Below are positions 11,610-21,867 of a DNA stretch of 64,000 nucleotides, one piece after another; within the stretch, counting starts at the first letter, position 1; every line of letters begins with the position of its first letter. The notes below the pieces were generated by a model. That model was not told the origin of the DNA. It did no database searches and worked only from the letters and a program-made list of their open reading frames with translations. Source of the stretch: Rhynchopus euleeides (lineage: Eukaryota; Euglenozoa; Diplonemea; Diplonemida; Diplonemidae). Where the stretch lies: positions 372,001 through 436,000 of the forward strand of contig OY723273.1 in the NCBI GenBank assembly GCA_963210315.1, in the 5' to 3' direction. The position numbers and the translations under genes are program-made.

Positions 11610-12653
11610 CTAAGGGCAGCAGCTCTGAGGGACAACAGGGCCCTGGGGGCGGGTGCCGCACCACGTCGCGGAGTCGACGTACATCCCCTTCCCCACCTTG
11701 GAGAACACGCGCAGCAGGGAGGTGCTTCCCACAGGGGACGGGCCGTATTGGATGGTCCCCTCGCGAGTCCAGCCGAGCCCCTCCAGCTTCGCCTCCCACC
11801 CGCCGTTGCCCTGGCTGTCGACAAACACGTAGTGGCGCTTGAGGCCCTCTGCTGTGAGGGTCACCTTGCTGCCCGCCTGCAGTGCCCTGTCGGGCTGGAC
11901 GTAGTTCACCTTCTCCCACTTCGGGTCGACGTTTTGGAATGCGTCACCCCCCTTGACAACCGGGAGGCCGGACCGCACCGCGCCAACAGATGTGTCGTAT
12001 GTCACAGGCACGCCCGCCTGGTCCACCGTGAAGTAGGGATGGGTCGCACCCTCCCACCCGAAGCCGTGAACCACAACCTCCGCGTCTGTCAGAGGGAAGA
12101 TCTCAAGGATCCCACTGTCCAGCCCCGCGTTGCCGTACACCAGGATCTCCGTGAGATCGCCGCTGAGGGGGATGGTGAGCTCAGCCGCTGCCGTCAGCTT
12201 GTAGAATCCGGACATCGGGCGGGGCTTGTCGTCAACGCCGGGCACGGTGAACTGCACCTTGCAGGCTCCAGGGGCAAAGCCGGTCGGCAGGGTTGGGTCA
12301 TCCGTGAATGAGATGAGCGATGCAGGCAGGCCGCCGTTGCGGTTGTTGGAGCACGGCGGGCATTGGTAGACAAAGAAGGACCATTCACACGGCGTGTTGC
12401 AGCAACGGAGCTTCAGCGACTGCCCCTGCAGCGGGGAGCCGGGCGGCATGACGTGTGTGTATGCGGTCCCGCTGAACCGGGTCCGGATCGGCATCCCCTG
12501 CACAGCAAGCCCGGTGACAGGGTCGAGGAAGGACTCGGGGATCCCGCCGTCCTTCGCGACGCTCAGAGGGGTCGACCCGATATAGGCCCACTGGTCGGCG
12601 TTGTTACAGAAGGGGTCCGACATGGCGGCTGCTGCCAGCAGATGCAGCATCAT
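11610..12653 (-). CDS. Secreted Cys-containing protein of unknown function
   Basis: A 347-residue protein starting MMLHLLAAAAMSDPF, a short hydrophobic leader typical of a signal peptide, so the product is probably secreted. The mature part has a cysteine cluster (RCCNTPCEWSFFVYQCPPC), a middle region with beta-strand-like alternation, and a C-terminal WCGTRPQGPVVPQSCCP. No catalytic motif or membrane anchor is seen and the family is not recognised. The frame is open 92 codons further upstream, but that segment is low in complexity; the first ATG of the leader lies 5 nt after a CAG preceded by pyrimidines, which fits an acceptor site. It lies head-to-tail with the carboxypeptidase gene on the same strand. 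Confidence 0.75.
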   Translation of the reverse strand: MMLHLLAAAAMSDPFCNNADQWAYIGSTPLSVAKDGGIPESFLDPVTGLAVQGMPIRTRFSGTAYTHVMPPGSPLQGQSLKLRCCNTPCEWSFFVYQCPPCSNNRNGGLPASLISFTDDPTLPTGFAPGACKVQFTVPGVDDKPRPMSGFYKLTAAAELTIPLSGDLTEILVYGNAGLDSGILEIFPLTDAEVVVHGFGWEGATHPYFTVDQAGVPVTYDTSVGAVRSGLPVVKGGDAFQNVDPKWEKVNYVQPDRALQAGSKVTLTAEGLKRHYVFVDSQGNGGWEAKLEGLGWTREGTIQYGPSPVGSTSLLRVFSKVGKGMYVDSATWCGTRPQGPVVPQSCCP

Positions 12654-13740
12654 TGTTACTGCCTTGGGGTGAGAGGGGAGGGTGGTGTGGAAGACCTGTT
12701 CGAAAGCAGAGGATGTGTGCAGTTGTTTTTTCAACGGCCCGGGTGGCACGGGTGCTTTTTTTTGGCGAAGAAGGAGGCTGTATCGTGCCGTGTGCAGCGT
12801 GAACTGCCTGTATGTCGTGTGTGTATCAAGCGAAACGCCAGCAGAGCGGGGTGTGGGACTGCCGACAAGACAAGCCCCAAACACCAAGCTGTCTGTCCAA
12901 CTGAGGACCAGTGCAGGGCGTGGTCCCAAGAACGGAGCAACGTGCTGAAGCTGACACCTCAGCGCAAGCAGCTGGTTCTTGACAGCATCCGGCTGAAGAC
13001 ATCCCTCCCCTGCCTGTCAAACGAAGATGCGCTGCTGCGCATCTGGATGTCAAATTCGCGAACGTCTACGACGGCGCAGAACCCCCGCTTGTTGCACGCA
13101 ACTTCCAGCCCGGCAATGTCTTCATCTCGTTGAGTTCTGCCGACAAGACACCGACGCACTTTGCGACGTACCAGATCCGCCGTCGGCTGGAGCCTCACAA
13201 CCTCCTTATTCAGACGCCAACAGATACTTCCCGATCTTCACCCGCGTCGCTACACCGGGGATGACATGCCACGAGCCAAAACCCCTGAGCAACGTGTTCA
13301 CCGGACCCAACCGCCTTCTCCGCCGCGATGTGTGCGTTGCGTACTGGCAGTGGAAGTACAAGGGGAGCACGAGCAGAGACCAAAGCGGGTGGGGGGTGGG
13401 GGTCGCGGAACTCTACTCTCACGTTAGGGGACGCAGCGATGATGGGACGTTCTCCCATTGCGGGACGATGCAACACAGTTGTTGCAGAATGGTACAACCC
13501 ACACGAGATCTTGCGCACACACACACGCAAGGTGCGCGCGACAACAACACACGGCGAATATCAAGCAAAGCAGCCCGGCGTGCAGCGGCAGGCACCACCG
13601 CCAGGCACATCGTGAAGGGGAAAGGGGGGGCGGTGGGGAGGGATGGTGGGATCAGGAGAGAAGCCCGCAACCTGGCACCGTACACAAGGGTAAGGCACGG
13701 ACTGTGCAGGTGTGCAGGTGCATACACGAGACCGCGACGC
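12654..13740. other. Intergenic region with plus-strand coding relic
   Basis: 1.09 kb between the secreted-protein gene and the carboxypeptidase stop codon. The middle holds a frameshifted coding-like relic (separate entry). 13400-13740 contains CA-rich and G-rich sequence and no other feature. Confidence 0.55.
12927..13375 (+). pseudogene. Frameshifted coding relic, family not recognised
   Basis: Three consecutive stretches of protein-like sequence lie on the plus strand in three different frames: about 12927-13046 (SNVLKLTPQRKQLVLDSIRL, ending EDALLRIW), about 13043-13217 (LDVKFANVYDGAEPPLVARN and ATYQIRRRLEPHNLLIQTPT) and about 13214-13375 (DANRYFPIFTRVATPGMTC and RRDVCVAYWQWKYKG). Their balanced composition differs from the low-complexity shadows around them, and each hand-over sits where the previous frame turns to poor sequence. 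The simplest reading is a dead gene fragment with two frameshifts; sequencing errors or programmed shifting cannot be excluded. It is one of only two protein-like plus-strand signals in the window. Confidence 0.4.
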
Positions 13741-15093
13741 TTAGTTCTGCGGCTTGGGGTGGATGAAGTCGTTCAGCATCTCCAGCGCGAACTTCGGCTG
13801 GTCCATCGGGACCATGTGCCCCGCTTCGTGCACCTGCACGAAGGAGAACCCGCCGTAGGAGCGCTTCTTGCCGGCCTCCTTCCCGTCCAGCATCCACGGG
13901 TAGTCGAACGCGGTGTTGAAAGCACCCTTGCCCGGCCACTCCATGTCCAGGGCCCACGCCTTGTTGCCAAGCCAGTTGCAGATGTAGTCCTGGTCGCCCG
14001 CGTAGATCATCACGCGGATGCCCGACGCAAGCTGCTGCGGCAGGTCCTGCTCGTACGCGTGCATCCAGTCCCCCTCCATGAACACAGTCACCAGATGGTT
14101 GCAGTCCGTCCACTTCAGCGACGTGCTCACACCCAGCTCCTGGCGCACGGAGTCCTGGTTCAGGAAGGTGTTGATGTTGGAGAAGTCGTAGCACAGCGGC
14201 GGCTTGTCGCACTTCTTCCGCATGTCGTACACGTTCAGCCCGCTCAGCGAGTACGGCTCCACCAGCGCGATGTTGCAGAAGTCAACAGCGGTCAGGCACT
14301 GCTCCGTGGTGTTCGCACCGGGCGTCCCGGCGTTGCACTTCTCGATCAGGGCAAGGCACTCGGGCACGGCCAGGCGCATCAGGTCCACCTCGACCGTGCC
14401 GAGGGCGGCGTCGTGGCCGTTCGTGGACTTGGCCATGTCAGGGTAGTACTTGTACTGGATGGCAGGGTTCACCAGCCCGTTCCCGACGGCCGTCCCGTTC
14501 AGGTTGATGATGACCTTGCCCGCCTCGGGCACCTGGTTCTCCTCCCACACACGCTGCGTCACGGCAGGGACGTAGTGCCCCCCGTACGACTCCCCAATCA
14601 CGTAGAACGGCAGGTGCTGGTACTCGGGGTGCCCCTTGAAGAACTGCTGGAGGAAGTCGTACATGTCCGTCGCCACCATGTTCTCGTTCTTGTCGAACCC
14701 CGTCCCGTACGAGAACCCGGTGCCAGTCGGCTGGTCGATGTAGATCAGCGTGGCGTTGCTGTTCCAGCTGTAGGGGTTCGGGATCGTCCCCGTCCCGTTC
14801 TGGTTCACGCTGCACGGGCCGTTCTCGGCGAACAGCGCCACCTCAGACGAGCACCCGGGCCCACCCGTCATCCACAGCACAACGGGGTCGTTCTTGGGGT
14901 CGTTGCGCGACTCGAAGCCCCAGTAGAAGTACTCCTTGAACAGCCCTGTCGTCAGCGAGTAGTACCCGTGCATCTGCTTCACATTCGGGTCGCACAGCCC
15001 GCCGGTGCCAGCCTTCTCCCGCAGCTCGCCGCGGGCCTGGCGCGCGGACACAAGACCGCACGCCAGCATCGCCACCAGGGCACGCATCATCAT
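13741..15093 (-). CDS. Serine carboxypeptidase (peptidase family S10)
   Basis: A 450-residue secretory or lysosomal exopeptidase that removes C-terminal residues at acid pH. The leader MMMRALVAMLACGLVSARQ is a signal peptide. Family hallmarks in order: WMTGGPGCSS (residues 75-83, substrate and oxyanion region), GESYGGHY with the nucleophile Ser169, GDQDYICNWLG with the catalytic Asp (probably Asp369) and VHEAGHMVP with His426. The length fits yeast carboxypeptidase Y-like enzymes without their long propeptide. Sequons (NGT at 99, NAT at 113, NTT at 261) suggest N-glycosylation. The frame extends upstream, but the first ATG that gives a signal peptide is at 15093, 12 nt after an AG. All catalytic residues are present, so activity is expected. 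Confidence 0.97.
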   Translation of the reverse strand: MMMRALVAMLACGLVSARQARGELREKAGTGGLCDPNVKQMHGYYSLTTGLFKEYFYWGFESRNDPKNDPVVLWMTGGPGCSSEVALFAENGPCSVNQNGTGTIPNPYSWNSNATLIYIDQPTGTGFSYGTGFDKNENMVATDMYDFLQQFFKGHPEYQHLPFYVIGESYGGHYVPAVTQRVWEENQVPEAGKVIINLNGTAVGNGLVNPAIQYKYYPDMAKSTNGHDAALGTVEVDLMRLAVPECLALIEKCNAGTPGANTTEQCLTAVDFCNIALVEPYSLSGLNVYDMRKKCDKPPLCYDFSNINTFLNQDSVRQELGVSTSLKWTDCNHLVTVFMEGDWMHAYEQDLPQQLASGIRVMIYAGDQDYICNWLGNKAWALDMEWPGKGAFNTAFDYPWMLDGKEAGKKRSYGGFSFVQVHEAGHMVPMDQPKFALEMLNDFIHPKPQN

Positions 15094-18000
15094 TTTGAGT
15101 GTACGCTGGCCTGTTCGGGTGGCTGTGGCGTCGAGCAAAGGGTGCCTGCCATATACCCTGGCAGTGGTTCCCAGGCGACACCCGCCCAGCACGAGCAGAG
15201 ACCATAGCCAGCAGGGGGGTGAGGGGCGGGGTCGTGCCTGCTGCCATAATTAGATGCGGTGGCCGTTCCTCTCTCCGCGGAATCGACTCCTCATTCCACG
15301 TCCCCCATTTTACTTCGCCCCCCGGCCCTCCTTAGCAAAACTACCCCCCCCCCAAAAAAAAAAGACCCAGCTTGGAGGGGTGGGTGGATTTGGATAACTG
15401 CACCACCGCTAACTCTTCCCCCACTCCGCCCTACCCCACACCCCACCACCCTGTTACTCCGCGTCACTGTCTAAAGCGGATGTTCGAAATAGGATTGCTT
15501 TGTTCGGTTCAAATTCTTGTACAGCACTGCTGCACATGCTTGAAGAAAGCCTGTTCAGGGGTTGGGGGTCAGCGAGGAAGCTTTATTTTGCAGGGGTAGG
15601 ACCCACGGGAGAAATAGGCCCCGCAAAAATGGATGTCGTACGACAGCCAGGGATGGGGGGCAATGCGTTCGCTCTGGAAAAATCCGCAGAAAAATGCGCA
15701 CATTACCAAAATTGGTGTCACGCTTAGGTTGAGCGGAAGACATCTGGGGACGGCAGTACTGTGAATGCAATTGTTCCTTGCGATTACTTGTTTTGTGCTG
15801 GGTGGTCTTCGATCGGACCCGAAAACGGTGCGTGTTTGGTACCGTCTCCTCCTCTCGGTGAACCCCGCCGAAAAATTCGCTGAAACGCTGCGAATATTGG
15901 CGAAGCTCCCCCCTGCAATTCTTAATTTCTTGACAAAACGTGGTGCGTCACCACACATGTGAATATTTTTGAAAGCGTCGGTGGCACGGTAGGGGCAGGC
16001 CAGTCACCTATACTACCCTTCAAGCCCATGGGTAAGCGCGCCTATCCTGTTGTCGGAGCGGGAGAGAAGAGGGGGAGAGAGAGGGAGGAACACTCAGCAG
16101 TGACACAGCGAAACAGCACAGGCCCTACTACGCCATACCTTCCTCAAGTAACCACAGAGACCTCTCAAGACGCAGCAAAGCTGCTTAAACTAGGTTACAA
16201 AGAGTGGGGAGAAGATTGAGGGCCATGTTTTCTTCTCGACTTTGGAGTTGGTCGCAACGATGCCAAGCCTTCATCACCCCTGCTCCCCCTGTGACCCTTG
16301 CCTCCGCCCGGCCGCATTTTGTTGGAATCGACACATCCAGACCGGTGCGGACAGACGCTCAGGCAATGGCGTCTACAATGCTATCAGAAGAACGGGTCAC
16401 CCTCATACCGGGGAAAAGGGGCAAAACACACTATGCACGCTGGGAGGGGGTGATGCGAGACAGCAACTGAGTGAGGTGCAGCAACGCGTAGCAGGCCGAT
16501 ACACTGTGCTGGGCAGTGGTGCTGACTCGGAAATGCTGGTCGGAACACCTGCTGGATACGACAGAAAATACACCCACACCCCCCCCGGAGCGAAGCACGA
16601 TAAGGGAGAAGGGCAGGGCGGTGTAAAGTCAGCACAAGACATCCCGTTACAAACGCAAGGGCCTCGCAGCCCCTCCTGTGTGCGAGAATGAGAGTTTGGC
16701 ACACGCGACGCCCTCGCTACGATGCGATTACTGGATGGCTGCTGCATGGTGTTACTAGGAACGTCCCGTGTGGCAACAAAAATAACCAAAACCCCCTTAG
16801 CGGGGCACAACGGCCGAAATATTCAGCTTCTCTACTTTAGGCTCGCAGGCTGGCCATCGCGTAAAGACACGCAGCGCGAAAACCGGGCCGTTCCACCGTT
16901 TTTGGCCCTGCCCCTCACAGCCCCTGGTGAGAGGGGCCGCCCATTATTTTTACAGCGACATGAAGAACCCACCCTGTCCAGCACCTGCTTGCTCGTTGAT
17001 GCGATCCTCTGTGGTGCACACACATTGCAAGGAGGTCCACCTCCAAGAAGTGGCCCGCCCCTGCTTCACGGTAGAAACTCTCCAAGCCGAACTCCCCGGT
17101 TCCACGTGCAGCTCTGCCAATGCGCTATGGTAAGATAAGATGGCAATGCGTGCCACAGAATAGTAAATACATGTCAGAGGCTGTGGACTCTAAAAGTGAA
17201 GCGAGGGTGCATGAAGAAGGATATGGGGAGTGGGAGTGCGGGGGGGGGGGGGGGGGTGAAGGGGCGAGGGTGTGAGGGGAGAAGCTCAACTCCAGAGATA
17301 AGAGAGGAGACGAAACGTGCCGAAAGTTTCGGGGGGATTTTCAAGATTTATCGGGAATAATATAGGGGATGGAGCTGGTGGTGTTTTGTGCGCCAAAAAG
17401 GGCAGGGCAAAAACGAAAGCAAAAAGGCATCTCACCACATACTTCGCTTTTTTGGAGGTTGCCTTGCTGCAGTGCTTTGCTGTTTGTGCCCTAAAAGCGC
17501 TGCCCACGTCCGCTATATTTTCGTCACAACCACAACAGGAACCCTGTTGTGGTTAAAACCCCCCATCCTGTGAGGAGCGAGCACAGCGGTGAACAAAACT
17601 TGAACAGGAAAACACCCCCCTCCCCTTTTTGAGCGACTTTTGACCATGTCTCGGAGCCCCTGGTGAGAGGTGCTCCAAGCTGCTCCAAGTTCGCCTGGCC
17701 CTCCCCCTTTTCATCCCTTTTTGTTCGCCGCCAACCCCGAAAATTAGACACGCTTGAGAGAGAGAGAGACTGAGAGAGGCGTCAGAGATAAGAGCCTGGG
17801 AGCGGGCGAATCAGTTTGGATAGATGCGAACCAACAACCAACAGTGGGGCACCTCCCCACCCCACCCCCCCTCCTCCCTTTTCCCCTTCCCCTCGTGGAG
17901 CCCTTCTCAGTTCCTCGGGTGACACATGTCACGGGAAGCTCCTGGCTTTTTGTTATTCATTTCTTCGCGGAAAGATCGTGGCACACGGGGGAGGTACACA

Positions 18001-19273
18001 CAGAGAGGGACCCCCTTTGCTCTGTGTCAACCTGTGTGTGGGGGAGGGGGGAAGAGGAAGGAGGGAGGAGGGGGGAGGGGGGTGGGGGGTGTGTGTGTGT
18101 GTGTGTCTAGCAATCGGGATTTCCACCTGATTTGACCTGAGTTTGGCGCGAGTCGTGGTGGCGGTGCAGCCAGTATGTCAGCCAGGAACTCAAAACGGCA
18201 AAGATCCCTGATTCAGGCACGGGTATTTTTTTTTCCAGGATTTCACAGGAAAAGCTCCTCACCACGGGTTCCAACGGCGAAAACACGTTATTTTTTTTGC
18301 TAAAGGGTGTGGTGCCGAAGAAAACCAACATGCCATGTTAGACACCCCCCCTGTGGACCAGAGTGCACCCTGTCGTTTGGTCGGGGCGGCCCACTTTGTA
18401 TGCGAGAGCGAGGGCACTGATCAGCCAGAGGCGGGTGACGCACGCTGAAAGCACCCGGGACAAGGGGAGGGGTGGTGGAGGGAGAAGGCGTGTTTGGGCT
18501 GTGTGCGGGAGAGCAGGGAGGAAGCGATGTGGTTTTGAACGATTTTGAACGACGTTCGGCCTCGTGCTGTAACAGCAAACCGTATCATACTCCTTTCGAT
18601 TCATGGCAGACACCCTGTCCAGTATTTATTACAAGTCAGAACAGCACCGGACTGATTTTAATTTTGCTTGTACGAACGGTGCCTGCTAGTGCATGTGTGC
18701 AGATACCGAACGCTGCCACGAGTCTTTTTAGTTTGGAAAACACGTTGTTCTGACAAAAAAATCGCGCGTGTGTATGTGTGTGAGCCGCACAAACCCGTGC
18801 CCTTATTTGCCACCCTTTTGCGTTAGACATCATGGCGCAAAGCTAGGTTACTCATGTTGCAAGGCAGGGGTGGAACACGGCGGGCAGGGTCTGCGCGGGT
18901 GTGATATGGATGTACAACCATTGGAGCGGGACAGCCCCTTGCAGGCCGCTCACTGCCTTCGCGCCTATGTGCTGGCCAGGCTTTGGATGAGCCAGCCTTG
19001 CGTGGATCGCAACACACATCTCACGCCACAGCAGAACACCCACTGGGTGCGCATCCGTGACGATCAACCTTTGGGCAGCTCAATCATATACAATCGCAGG
19101 TCTAAACAGCAAAGAAACAGGCCACTGTGTGCATGCAGCCCTCAGATCCCACTCGACACTAAAACAAAGGGGGATAAAATCGCACGGCACGGCCCGAGGG
19201 CCTCACAACACCTGCCACATGGCCCTTCTTCCTTCGAAAACACCCCACCACCCCCTACCCTACCCCGAATCGC
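15094..19273. other. 4.2-kb region without a supported gene
   Basis: It contains a 17-nt G run at 17240-17256, C/A tracts near 15340, a 12-bp hairpin at 17528-17554 and GA/GT-rich stretches around 18040-18110. Several reading frames of 60-200 codons exist on both strands; none has a recognisable domain. A slightly protein-like stretch lies at about 18905-19100 (plus), next to the border of the amidase duplication, but it is too short to call. Confidence 0.5.
17528..17554. repeat. Perfect 12-bp hairpin
   Basis: AACCACAACAGG, loop AAC, then the exact complement. A half-site, CCCTGTTGTGG, recurs at about 37460. Confidence 0.75.
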
Positions 19274-21544
19274 TCACTCGCCTTTGCTGATCGTGGCAGT
19301 CGAAGCCGATGTGATGGAGGGGCGCTTCCAGATGCCCGATACCGCCTTCTCGACCACACGCATCGCACCCATGCAGAGCTCATCTTGATACGAGGGTGTG
19401 GCAACCTGCACCGTAAGGGGCAGCCCTGCCGAGCCGACCATCTGCGCGACCGCAGCCTGCTCGATGTTGTCACCCGCCCCATAGCAGCCCCCACGCAGCG
19501 CGGGGTCGTACACCTGCTCCTCCTCCTTGACATACGTCACAGGCACCACCCCTGCGGGCCACGAGAGCAGGTTGAACAGTGCAGTGGAGCTCGCCATCGA
19601 ACTCAGAGCCCTGGTGGACCCAATCCGCACGGGAGGGAGGGCCGTCTGCGGGCAGAGGAGGGCATCGACACCCATCTCCAGCATCTTGTCGGACATCTTC
19701 TTCTTGTGGGCCTCCTTCTGCGCAACGGTGTTGAGGAAGTCGTTTGCATCAATCGAGTCGAAGGCTCCTGCACAGTCCGCCAGACGCTTGTACCCCAGCA
19801 GGCGGAGCGCCGGCACAATGATCAGGTCACGAACCCAGTTCGGAGTGACATACGCACCGTGCTGCACCTCAAACTCCGGCACCGGGTCCTCCCCCTCAAG
19901 CGCCTCGAAGAAGCCCCGCAGCGCGCCTGCGCAGCAGAGGATCTGGACAAAGTTCGGGTAGGCCCACTCCATGTCGTAGGGGAACTCCACCACAGTGTGC
20001 CCCTCGGCCCTCACAGCCTTGATGGCGAGGTCGAGCGCACGGTCCACCGCACCGCATGTGGGAAAGAATCCCGCCCAGCGCAGCACCCCGAATGTGAACT
20101 TCTTCTCCCCCTTCGCGGTGGGGCTGTCCCACGGGGTGCGGGGGATGAGGGGGTCCGAGAGGTACATGGAGTCGCACCAGATCTTCATCAGGAGCTCGCA
20201 GTCCCCCACGGTGCGCCCCATGGGGCCTGCAGTGGGGAGGACCGCGAGCTGCCCGCCCGGACCCTCTGCTTCTCCCTCGGCGCCCCGACGCGACACGGTG
20301 TTGCCGCGTGTCGACATGCGCATCGGGGTCGGCTTGAACCCCGTGATGCCGCAGAAGGCAGAAGGGATGCGGATGGAGCCCCCGATGTCCGTCCCGATAC
20401 CCCACGGCGACCCGAAGCAACCAATCAGCGCGCCCTCCCCGCCACTGCTGCCACCTGGTGTGCGTGTGGTGTCGAAGGGGTTCAGTGCGTGACCCCAGAC
20501 ATGGCTGTTGGTCTCCACCAGCATCATGCCTTGGGGCAGCGTGGTGCGCACGAAGGGGATCCCGCCCTCGGCAGTGAGGCAGGTGACGAGGAGGGAGTCG
20601 TGTGTGCGCTTCTGGAAGCACTTCGCAGCCATCCCGCATGTGGAGTCGAACCCCTTCTGGTCGATCTGCTCCTTCACGGAGAAGGGCACCCCGTGGAGGA
20701 CGCCGCGCAGCTTGCCGGCACGCTGCTCTGTGTCGCAGAGCTTTGCATCTGCAATCGCCTCAAGGTAGCGCACTTCGGCATTGCAGTTGAGCTCGGCACC
20801 TGCCTGAATGGCGCGCGCGCAGAAGGCTGTGACGACCTGCTCGCTGGACAGCTCCTGCCTGGCGATGGCGTCACGCAGTTCCAGCGCCGTCATCTGCACG
20901 ATGCGCGCCCCGTCCTCAATGTCTTCAAACCTCGGGATCTGCAGCACCGCCTCCTCCAGCGCGGCGTCCCTCTCCGCCCTCTTGCTGAGAGCCACCTCCA
21001 TCATCTCGGCAGCGCGCCTGCGCTGCTGCAGACGCCGGAGCAGCAGGCACACCGCCACGGCGGTGGCGCCACCAGCAAAGGCATGTGTGTGCCGCATCGC
21101 TGTGGCTGTGTCAGAGGGTCGCGCTGCAGGGGGCTGGGGGTGGGTGTTAGCAACTTGGAGAAAGGTGGGTCAGGGTGTCCGGTATGTGGTGCTGTGGTGT
21201 AGAGCATCTGCATATCGGCGGTGGGCTTTCATGGCATTTGCACAGTCTGGTCGAGCAGGGGTAGTGTGGCCGCACACAGGTTGCAGCAGAGTACCTGCCT
21301 TTCTCACCGGACCACGACACCCACTTGACGGACAGGGGGAAACACTGCGAGTGTTCATGGCCTCATTCCTTCTCTTTCAAGAGCAAAGAGCACTTGAACA
21401 GCCTGTTTGAATGGTGAAGCCAGAGAAGCACATCGCCAGAGACACCCACAGGGCAGGGCTCAGGTCAACAACTGAATACCTTGAGGTGGACATTCACGAC
21501 TGGGCTAACTGCAAGGACAATGCACAGGGCTCGGAGGTACGATC
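19107..21544. repeat. Tandem duplication, unit A (amidase gene + flanks)
   Basis: About 2.44 kb that recurs as unit B at 21702-24139, offset by 2594-2595 bp. The shared sequence starts at CAGCAAAGAAACAGGCCAC and ends at GGAGGTACGATCA. Identity is high throughout, including about 170 bp 3' and about 450 bp 5' of the gene, so whole units were duplicated. Confidence 0.95.
19274..21097 (-). CDS. FAAH-type fatty-acid amide hydrolase (amidase signature family), copy A
   Basis: A 607-residue amidase signature enzyme expected to hydrolyse fatty-acid primary amides or N-acylethanolamines at a membrane. The N-terminus has one hydrophobic segment (about residues 6-20) followed by RRLQQRRR, a signal-anchor arrangement like animal FAAH. 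The Ser-Ser-Lys triad is intact: Lys142 (FSVKEQID), Ser217 (TRTPGGSSGGEGALIG) and Ser241 (GIGTDIGGSIRIPS). As recalled, these are the same residue numbers as in rat FAAH. The start is an ATG with CAG two nt upstream. It differs from copy B mainly between residues 390 and 550, in the half that shapes the acyl channel in FAAH. The exact substrate is not known. Confidence 0.94.
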   Translation of the reverse strand: MRHTHAFAGGATAVAVCLLLRRLQQRRRAAEMMEVALSKRAERDAALEEAVLQIPRFEDIEDGARIVQMTALELRDAIARQELSSEQVVTAFCARAIQAGAELNCNAEVRYLEAIADAKLCDTEQRAGKLRGVLHGVPFSVKEQIDQKGFDSTCGMAAKCFQKRTHDSLLVTCLTAEGGIPFVRTTLPQGMMLVETNSHVWGHALNPFDTTRTPGGSSGGEGALIGCFGSPWGIGTDIGGSIRIPSAFCGITGFKPTPMRMSTRGNTVSRRGAEGEAEGPGGQLAVLPTAGPMGRTVGDCELLMKIWCDSMYLSDPLIPRTPWDSPTAKGEKKFTFGVLRWAGFFPTCGAVDRALDLAIKAVRAEGHTVVEFPYDMEWAYPNFVQILCCAGALRGFFEALEGEDPVPEFEVQHGAYVTPNWVRDLIIVPALRLLGYKRLADCAGAFDSIDANDFLNTVAQKEAHKKKMSDKMLEMGVDALLCPQTALPPVRIGSTRALSSMASSTALFNLLSWPAGVVPVTYVKEEEQVYDPALRGGCYGAGDNIEQAAVAQMVGSAGLPLTVQVATPSYQDELCMGAMRVVEKAVSGIWKRPSITSASTATISKGE

Positions 21545-21867
21545 ACATGGTACTTCAAAATAGCACCACTACAAACATTCACCGAGAAAACAAATGAAAC
21601 ACACTTTCGCAGGTCTATACGTTGGCTATGTTGCACTAGCGGATCCGCATCGTACAGAAGTCCACAAAAGACCATTGCACAAGAACTGATACGCCAGAGA
21701 CCAGCAAAGAAACAGGCCACTGTGTGCATGCAGCCCTCAGATCCCACTCGACACTAAAACAAAGGGGATAAAACCGCACGGCACGGCCCGAGGGCCTCAC
21801 AACACCTGCCACATGGCCCTTCTTCCTTCGAAAACACCCCACCACCCCGGACCCTACCCCGAATCGC
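21098..21867. other. Spacer between the two amidase genes
   Basis: To about 21544 this is the 5' flank of unit A. 21545-21701 is unique to the junction and carries a dispersed repeat (about 21616-21696). From 21702 it is the 3' flank of unit B. No gene. Confidence 0.7.
21616..21696. repeat. Dispersed repeat with TAGCGGATCCGCATCG core (copy 1)
   Basis: Closely matches about 28505-28588 (shared TAGCGGATCCGCATCG, then ACAGAAGTCCACAAAAGACC and a TTGATACGCC/CTGATACGCC end). One copy sits exactly at the junction of the amidase duplication, the other just upstream of the ubiquitin protease gene. Confidence 0.65.

Noticed and set aside
13027-15207. 726-codon plus-strand frame across the carboxypeptidase
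   Set aside because: Antisense shadow of an enzyme with complete catalytic motifs; only its first part (to about 13375) overlaps the separate relic.
16225-16470. 82-codon plus-strand frame starting at an ATG
   Set aside because: No recognisable domain and no coding-like support; not distinguishable from chance in GC-rich DNA.
19385-21202. 605-codon plus-strand frame opposite the amidase
   Set aside because: His/Leu/Arg-rich shadow of the GC-rich amidase gene; the same shadow recurs in copy B.
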